DNA from: CAIOTO01 sp040389165
GTDB lineage: Bacteria > Pseudomonadota > Alphaproteobacteria > Paracaedibacterales > CAIOTO01
Direction of reading: 5' to 3'
Length of the DNA: 11,029 nt
Assembly (NCBI GenBank): GCA_040389165.1
Contig: JAZKAK010000007.1
Span: 1-11,029, forward strand
Below are positions 6,440 through 11,029 of this stretch, piece by piece; the first letter of the stretch is position 1, and every line of letters starts with the position of its first letter. A program made the translations under genes and the position numbers. The notes under the pieces were generated by a model. That model searched no databases and was not told where the DNA came from. It saw only the letters and a list, made by a program, of their open reading frames with translations.

Positions 6440-8559
6440 GCTCCCTCAGAAGCCAGTCTTAACGCATTTTCTGCATTGCGTTGAGCTGCCGTCGTTGCAG
6501 CATGGCCTATACTTGCACGTGAAGCAACGTCAGCACGTGAAGCAGAACCGCTGTGATTCATAGCATGGTATCTTTCTTTGGCTAGGCTTTCGCTTGAGTT
6601 TCCTTTTGCCCATTCTTTGTCGAATTCAGCCAATACTTCGCCGTGTACACCTGTATTGCGAACCTTTGCTCCATGCAAATAAACGCGCTTATTGGCCTCA
6701 AATGAATTATGCAATTCGATGGCTTCTGGATCAACAGCCTCTTGTACATTTCGTGTGGACATATAAACACGCTTAGGTGTTGGCGCATAAATGCGGCCAT
6801 CTTCACGACGTTGCTCTGGATCTTGCAGTTGGTAAATCCGATCGCGTGCAATGCGTTCTTTGAATTCACCAACCATTTTTTTCTGAGCTTCTACTGGATC
6901 ATCTTGTGGATCGATGTGATAATGACCTAAGTTCTGGTGACGCATGTAGTACGCCCGGCGCTGTGCATAGACACGTTGCATGAAACCATTTTTGCGTGCA
7001 TCAAATTCCTTTGCTGTTGGAGCCTCGGTAGGTTCTAATACAAAAGTGCAGTCAGTTCGTTCGAAATTAGCACCGTATCCACCATAATATCCACCTTGAC
7101 GCGGCGCCCCTGTGTAAGACGATGATGTATATGTGCAAAGATTGCTTTGCCCATTATCAAAAGCCGTATCACGTTGCCAGAATACGCCATTGTCAGGGGA
7201 TGTGATCGCACGGTGGAGTTTTTTTGCCGCGACAGATTGCTGCGGTTGCACATGGCGCATTTGCTGTGGGTCATAATATCCTTGACCATTTTCGGCGAGC
7301 AAACTATTTGTCGTGTTTGCAGTTTGATTAAATCTGAACGCATATGGTTCAACAATTTGGCGTATAGAGGTAGGCCAATAGAATACTGTTTGATTTATTC
7401 TGCTGTTTAAATCCCACACTCCATTATAGTTATCTTGCGCATCGCGTCCAGAAACGTCATATCCTTGCCTGTTTCGAAAAACCCATGACTGCGGCGCGGC
7501 TTCACGGTATCCTGCCCGATTATATCCATCTGCATCTAAATTCTGCTGATCTTGAGAACCCCAACTCTGATCATAGTAACCCCAGCGACTCCAACCGTGA
7601 ACATTATAGCCATGCTGATTATACCCACGGCGATTATAGCCCGTTTCGTCATACACATCATCATGGAAATCTGTCGTTGTGAATGACTGCGATTCGTGTT
7701 GGTTTTGCTTGTCCGTTGCATAGACTTTATACCACTGTCCATTCAATTTAACCGTTGTCATTGGGTGCTTATCACCTGTCACTATATTTGTTACGGCCAT
7801 TCCTCTATCAAAAGCAGTTCGTGTAAAGTGCGGGAATAGTTCTTTTACTGTGCGACCAAGCACTGCCCGATCAGGGCAGTTTGATTGCGCAGCAGCTTCA
7901 TATTTTGCTGTACGACGTTCCATGGCTGATCCAAGATTTTGGCCAAGTTCTGTTAAATCAAAGGGCGGATGCTCTCCGCCTGTGGTGCGAGAAAAAACAG
8001 CATTAACAATTGACCCGGGAATATCAATATACGAATATATGAGTATGTAAACATCACTTAATTCTTTATTTGTAATAGTGTTTATTTTATATGTATGTTT
8101 TGCATATCGTAACGCGCGCTCTATAAAATCAATATCTTTCAATATGCGTTTGTGTTCAGCAGCTTTGCGATCCTGGCTAAGAACGGTCGTTTTAAGAGCA
8201 TGTAAAGAATCGCCTTTTTCTGTCAATTCAGCCATTATGCTAGCATGATCTCCTCGTGCTAGAAGCTCTTCAAAATGATGTATGTGGCCGTCTAAACTTT
8301 CACGAGCGGCATTTGATCGCTGTTCAGCATATGCGATGAATTCGTGTGTTTTTTCACTCAATAAATGTGTGATAGATTCTGCTTCTTGTGCATTATGCAT
8401 TGCATCACGCATGTCTACACTTTGTGCTGGCGTTGGAATAGGCATTTCTTTGCCAGTTTTCAAGCGAACGATTTTAGCATGATCTCCGGCGTTAGAATAT
8501 CCTGAAGTCAACCCCGTTATAGCCGCACACATCATTAATTTATTGAATATCATTTTCAT
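6415..8559 (-). CDS. Exported protein of unknown function, 714 aa, paralogue of the upstream gene
   Basis: I do not recognise a named family. Residues 1-24 look like a Sec signal peptide (basic MKMIFNK, hydrophobic core, likely cut after SNA), so the protein is exported, probably to the periplasm or beyond. An alpha-helical part follows (about 50-190, with SYIDIPGSIVNAVFSR). Next come CPDRAVLGRTVKELFPHF (228-245) and a TGDKHP...GQWYKVYATD block (261-283), then a Gly-Tyr-Asn repeat insert (about 300-375). After it lie FWQRDTAFDNGQSNLCTYTSS (460-480, read as FWQRDTAFD...CTYTSS), CTFVLEPTEAP, and FMQRVYAQRRAYYMR (526-540) with further RVY motifs at 597 and 625. Cys228 and Cys475 are conserved in the paralogue and may form a disulfide; Cys504 is extra. 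The ATG is backed by GGAAGG (8569-8574), 9 bases upstream. It lies 149 bases downstream of its 523-aa paralogue on the same strand, so co-transcription is possible. Its 3' end is tandemly duplicated. Confidence 0.85.
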   Translation of the reverse strand: MKMIFNKLMMCAAITGLTSGYSNAGDHAKIVRLKTGKEMPIPTPAQSVDMRDAMHNAQEAESITHLLSEKTHEFIAYAEQRSNAARESLDGHIHHFEELLARGDHASIMAELTEKGDSLHALKTTVLSQDRKAAEHKRILKDIDFIERALRYAKHTYKINTITNKELSDVYILIYSYIDIPGSIVNAVFSRTTGGEHPPFDLTELGQNLGSAMERRTAKYEAAAQSNCPDRAVLGRTVKELFPHFTRTAFDRGMAVTNIVTGDKHPMTTVKLNGQWYKVYATDKQNQHESQSFTTTDFHDDVYDETGYNRRGYNQHGYNVHGWSRWGYYDQSWGSQDQQNLDADGYNRAGYREAAPQSWVFRNRQGYDVSGRDAQDNYNGVWDLNSRINQTVFYWPTSIRQIVEPYAFRFNQTANTTNSLLAENGQGYYDPQQMRHVQPQQSVAAKKLHRAITSPDNGVFWQRDTAFDNGQSNLCTYTSSSYTGAPRQGGYYGGYGANFERTDCTFVLEPTEAPTAKEFDARKNGFMQRVYAQRRAYYMRHQNLGHYHIDPQDDPVEAQKKMVGEFKERIARDRIYQLQDPEQRREDGRIYAPTPKRVYMSTRNVQEAVDPEAIELHNSFEANKRVYLHGAKVRNTGVHGEVLAEFDKEWAKGNSSESLAKERYHAMNHSGSASRADVASRASIGHAATTAAQRNAENALRLASEGAEESKDNS
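7447..7641 (-). repeat. Coding repeat: Gly-Tyr-Asn pentapeptides
   Basis: This part of the 714-aa gene encodes residues about 307-371. Glycines recur every five residues at 307, 312, 317, 322 and 327, in the pattern GYNRR-GYNQH-GYNVH-GWSRW-GYY. Shorter echoes occur at 345-350 (GYNRAG) and 366-371 (GYDVSG). The pattern resembles the GYD/GYN-x-x pentapeptide runs seen in scattered bacterial proteins. The 523-aa paralogue has only a GHHHGYN stub at this place, so the repeat is an expansion in this copy or a loss in the other. Confidence 0.75.
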
Positions 8560-8607
8560 AAAGTAAAACCTTCCACGTATTTGTTTTGTATGGCGTCATT
8601 TGCTTAC

Positions 8608-8689
8608 ATCGTTATCACGAGGAGAATTGCTCCATGGCGATCTATGTTCTTAGATTGCCGCGCTTGCTTTGCAGGCTCGCAATAACGAT
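8608..8689. repeat. 82-bp palindromic intergenic element between the two paralogues
   Basis: The outer arms ATCGTTATCACGAG (8608-8621) and CTCGCAATAACGAT (8676-8689) pair at 12 of 14 positions. The inner arms GGCGATCTA (8636-8644) and TAGATTGCC (8651-8659) pair with one mismatch (G-T in RNA) around a 6-base loop. The layout resembles the dispersed CGTCATTGCGAGGAG...GGCAATCT type of intergenic repeat that I recall from alphaproteobacterial genomes, including intracellular ones. It fills most of the 149-base gap between the two exported-protein genes and could reduce read-through from the first into the second. Confidence 0.65.
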
Positions 8690-8708
8690 AGATTGAGCTT
8701 TTTATGAG

Positions 8709-10280
8709 CTACTTTCCGCCCCAACGTTCAGAGGTAGCTGCGGATCTCAATGCCTTTTCAGCACGCCCTTGAACCGCTTCTTGCCCGAATTGTTCAATTG
8801 TGGAGTCTATGTTCTGTGCTGCTCGCGTCATTAATGTGCGCATATATTCATTGCCCTCTCGGTCTGCCTCATTCGCTTTGCGCATGTAATAACTGCGCGT
8901 TCCTGCATATACGCGTGTTAAATAAACACGACGATCTGCATAGACACGTTGCATAAAGCTATCTGTTGCTTGAGGTGTATCAGTTCTTTCAAAAACAAAG
9001 GTGTAATTGATTAAATCACCATTTGGCTGCCATACTTGCCTGCCAACATGCTGGTTCCATCCCATGCCGCTTGATTCAAATGTGGATGCTATATAGGTGC
9101 ACATACCCGATTGCGAATAACGATCGTCATAGCTTGTATCACGTTTCCAGAATGCGCCACCGCCATCCGCTGTCATGGATTTTTTAATGAGTTTTGATTC
9201 GGCTGATTCGGGAACTGGTGTTTGTTGCATATGGTGGTGCATTGCGCCGTGCATCATGTGACCATTATCGTTATGCTCCGCAAGCAACCCAGCTGTATCT
9301 TTGCCAAATCGTTCGGCGTATGGGCTTGTTATTTTTTGAATTGCATCTGTGAAGAATTGTTGTGCTGGATTGTAGCCATGGTGATGCCCATAATAATTAT
9401 AAGGCGCAGATTGCTTGCTTATCTCCATTGCATAGACTTTCCAGTATTGCCCTTTTTTAAGCTCAACAGTGCCCAATGGCTTTCTGTCACCTGTGGAAAT
9501 ATCCGTCACCATACCATTTTCAAAAGCAGCAGCTGAAAAATATGGGAATAATTCTTTTGTGAGTTTGCCAATGACTTTCCTGTCTGGACACAACGTTGTT
9601 CCCAACCCTTGTGCCTGTGCTTTAAGTTCGCGGCGCATTCCTGCTTCCCGTATATAATAATCGCGAGCATTCGCTTTAACAGCCATTTCCGAACGTGCAT
9701 CATCACGCGAACTTATCGCTGATGCAGCGGCCCTGTTTCGCGATACTTCGATTGAAACCATTGAGCCTGGAATACGAACATAGGTATATAACAACATGTA
9801 AAGTGATTTGAGTGTGTTAGCATCACTTAACATATTTTGGTCCTTTGCATGACGCAGAGCCGTTAAGATAAATTCAACTTCTGTTGGTCGTTGCCATTCT
9901 GCACCCTGAGATCGTATGAAGCTTTTTAGTTCATCCTTCATGTTTTTGATTTCATAGAGAACAGAATTAGGGTCTATTTGTAGCGCATCTATTTTTTTCT
10001 CTTCTTTTGTATATGCACTTTCTGAAGGATTTACTTTCCCACTTACTGCTCCGCGAGATCCTCTTATTGCAACGTGTAAGAATTCAGCTGTTTTAGCGTC
10101 AACGTCTTGTAAAAAGGTATCTTCTGTTGCAGATGCTTTTGCATATGCTTTACTTACGAGGCTGCGACCGCCTCCTGCTGCTCCAGAATTACGTGAATTA
10201 TTACTCGATTCCATTGCATAAATATGTGAACCAAGCACCAAAGAACCGCACAACATCAATGTAGATTTAAATAATTTCAC
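8709..10280 (-). CDS. Exported protein of unknown function, 523 aa, paralogue of the downstream gene
   Basis: I do not recognise a named family. The start is a GTG at 10280, supported by GAGG 7 bases upstream, and gives a clean Sec signal peptide (MKLFKSTLMLCGSLVLGSHIYA, cut near residue 22; shown here as its 22-residue region 1-22). The mature protein opens with a Ser/Asn/Gly-rich stretch (24-40). Blocks shared with the 714-aa paralogue follow in the same order: KTAEFLHVAIRGSR, FILTALRHAK (137-146), YTYVRIPGSMV (165-175), CPDRKVIGKLTKELFPYF (231-248), STGDRKPLGTVEL...YWKVYAME (262-286), FWKRDTSYDD...MCTYIAST (377-400), YTFVFERTDTP and FMQRVYADRRVYLTR. The C-terminal AEKALRSA matches AENALRLA. 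After signal removal only Cys231 and Cys394 remain, both conserved between the two proteins, which suggests a disulfide. A His/Tyr-rich stretch (YNYYGHHHGYN, 294-304, and HMMHGAMHHHM, 341-351) might bind metal. It would be the first gene of the pair. Confidence 0.85.
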   Translation of the reverse strand: MKLFKSTLMLCGSLVLGSHIYAMESSNNSRNSGAAGGGRSLVSKAYAKASATEDTFLQDVDAKTAEFLHVAIRGSRGAVSGKVNPSESAYTKEEKKIDALQIDPNSVLYEIKNMKDELKSFIRSQGAEWQRPTEVEFILTALRHAKDQNMLSDANTLKSLYMLLYTYVRIPGSMVSIEVSRNRAAASAISSRDDARSEMAVKANARDYYIREAGMRRELKAQAQGLGTTLCPDRKVIGKLTKELFPYFSAAAFENGMVTDISTGDRKPLGTVELKKGQYWKVYAMEISKQSAPYNYYGHHHGYNPAQQFFTDAIQKITSPYAERFGKDTAGLLAEHNDNGHMMHGAMHHHMQQTPVPESAESKLIKKSMTADGGGAFWKRDTSYDDRYSQSGMCTYIASTFESSGMGWNQHVGRQVWQPNGDLINYTFVFERTDTPQATDSFMQRVYADRRVYLTRVYAGTRSYYMRKANEADREGNEYMRTLMTRAAQNIDSTIEQFGQEAVQGRAEKALRSAATSERWGGK

Positions 10281-10287
10281 AGTAATA

Positions 10288-10291
10288 CCTC
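10288..10291 (-). promoter_or_regulatory. Ribosome binding site supporting a GTG start
   Basis: GAGG on the - strand lies 7 bases before the GTG at 10278-10280. It supports GTG as the initiation codon of the 523-aa exported protein; the reading MKLFKS that follows is a typical signal-peptide start, and no ATG exists nearby in frame. Confidence 0.6.
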
Positions 10292-10409
10292 GTGTAAATA
10301 ATACGTTGTTTGAATATAATATTGCACAAACAAGTTAATTTTTACTTAATGGGATCGTTTTTTAAACTCTTTTCATGCTTATGGCTCTATGCCACACTCA
10401 ATATGATTT

Positions 10410-11009
10410 ATGAAAGAATTGATTTTAATAATGCGCAAAACACTAATAAATAGACTTTCGCGTCAACAAACTGGCTTGTTACGACTTATCTCTGAATCGG
10501 TCTTATTGACAGCTAGCATTGCGCTTTTCTGGTGCGTGATTGCAACATTTCCACCTCTTCGTATTGGCATTTGGATGGATGCTGAGGGGGTGTTTATTAT
10601 GATGAATGCTCTGTCAGCGGTATGTGCATTATCGCTCGGGGGAGTGTTTTTTCTAGAAGATGTCAAACTGCCATCTGCGGTTGTGGTGTTGATCTCTTTC
10701 TTTGCGGTATTTTTATTATTTTCAGGCGTAATGTCAGTGTTTGCAACAAATACATATCTTCATCAGTGGGGGCTACCACAAACGAATGAGGGTCTTGCCT
10801 CCTATCTCAATTATTTCATGATGATTGTAAGTTTTTCAGTGCTATTGCAACGTGGTCATGGTGCAGCGTTGTTGGTTAATGCAGTGATTGCTGCCATTGT
10901 AATAACGTTTTTAACGGTTTTAAATCACCCGACGCACAAGATTTTAATCAATGAAGACTGGTGCCCGTATGTATTTAGGAATTGTGCAAAAATAACTTAC
11001 ACGATTTGA
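10410..11009 (+). CDS. Polytopic membrane protein, O-antigen ligase/polymerase-like N-terminal part, possibly truncated
   Basis: The 199-aa product has about five membrane helices near residues 26-47, 60-82, 87-112, 129-147 and 150-171, with a basic N-terminus (MRKTLINRLSR) that suggests a cytoplasmic start. The loop HQWGLPQTNEGLASYLNYF between helices 3 and 4 and the WCPYVF motif after helix 5 recall the W..G.P..GEG...YL and W.PY.F patterns I associate with the first part of WaaL/Wzy-like O-antigen ligases, which are normally 400-600 aa. The frame then ends after a non-matching tail (RNCAKITYTI). So it may be a gene cut short by a mutation, or an unrelated short membrane protein. The ATG at 10410 has no good ribosome binding site, and an ATG at 10431 (MRKTL) is an equally good start. 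It is transcribed away from the exported-protein pair; its right neighbour is outside the window. Confidence 0.55.
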   Translation: MKELILIMRKTLINRLSRQQTGLLRLISESVLLTASIALFWCVIATFPPLRIGIWMDAEGVFIMMNALSAVCALSLGGVFFLEDVKLPSAVVVLISFFAVFLLFSGVMSVFATNTYLHQWGLPQTNEGLASYLNYFMMIVSFSVLLQRGHGAALLVNAVIAAIVITFLTVLNHPTHKILINEDWCPYVFRNCAKITYTI

Positions 11010-11029
11010 AAAACTGTAAAACCATGTTA

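Noticed and set aside
10281..10409. Divergent promoter pair between the 523-aa gene and the membrane-protein gene
   Set aside because: Promoters must exist here, but the AT-rich sequence offers several weak -10-like boxes and no pair with good spacing, so none is called.

Overview
The window most likely comes from an alphaproteobacterium with a moderately AT-rich genome. Three things point there: a glycine-dependent 5-aminolevulinate synthase (the C4/Shemin route to haem, typical of Alphaproteobacteria), a MotB whose post-plug segment has the Gly-rich form I associate with alphaproteobacterial MotB, and GC-rich intergenic palindromes of a kind common in that class. The scattered intergenic repeats and the tandem genes for unrecognised exported proteins would fit a host-associated lineage such as Holosporales or a relative. 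That is inference; no rRNA or other decisive marker is present.

Left part (1-2661, + strand): a 283-base AT-rich leader, then motA and motB, separated by 2 bases. They encode the two stator subunits of the flagellar motor. MotB is unusually long (502 aa) because about 250 residues of Lys/Ala/Glu-rich linker separate its membrane helix from its peptidoglycan-binding domain.

Middle part (2797-5991, - strand): three housekeeping genes in the same direction. In transcription order they are a UbiH/COQ6-family flavin hydroxylase (ubiquinone synthesis), secB (export chaperone) and hemA. hemA converges on motB across a 112-bp imperfect palindrome. The hemA-secB gap holds three hairpin-forming inverted repeats. 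A 423-base gene-free stretch (5992-6414) upstream of the hydroxylase holds a 21-bp direct repeat, two GC-rich palindromes and one copy of a 57-bp tandem duplication.

Right part (6415-10280, - strand): two adjacent genes encode paralogous exported proteins of 523 and 714 aa that I cannot assign to a family. They share blocks from end to end, including conserved CPD and CTY cysteine motifs. The longer one has gained a Gly-Tyr-Asn pentapeptide-repeat insert and a longer C-terminal part. A palindromic intergenic element lies between them, and the last codons of the longer gene are tandemly duplicated beyond its stop. This pair is the most novel content of the window. Divergent from it, at the right edge, is a 199-aa polytopic membrane protein that resembles the N-terminal part of an O-antigen ligase/polymerase-like protein and may be truncated.

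I see no tRNA, rRNA, CRISPR array, transposase or phage gene.
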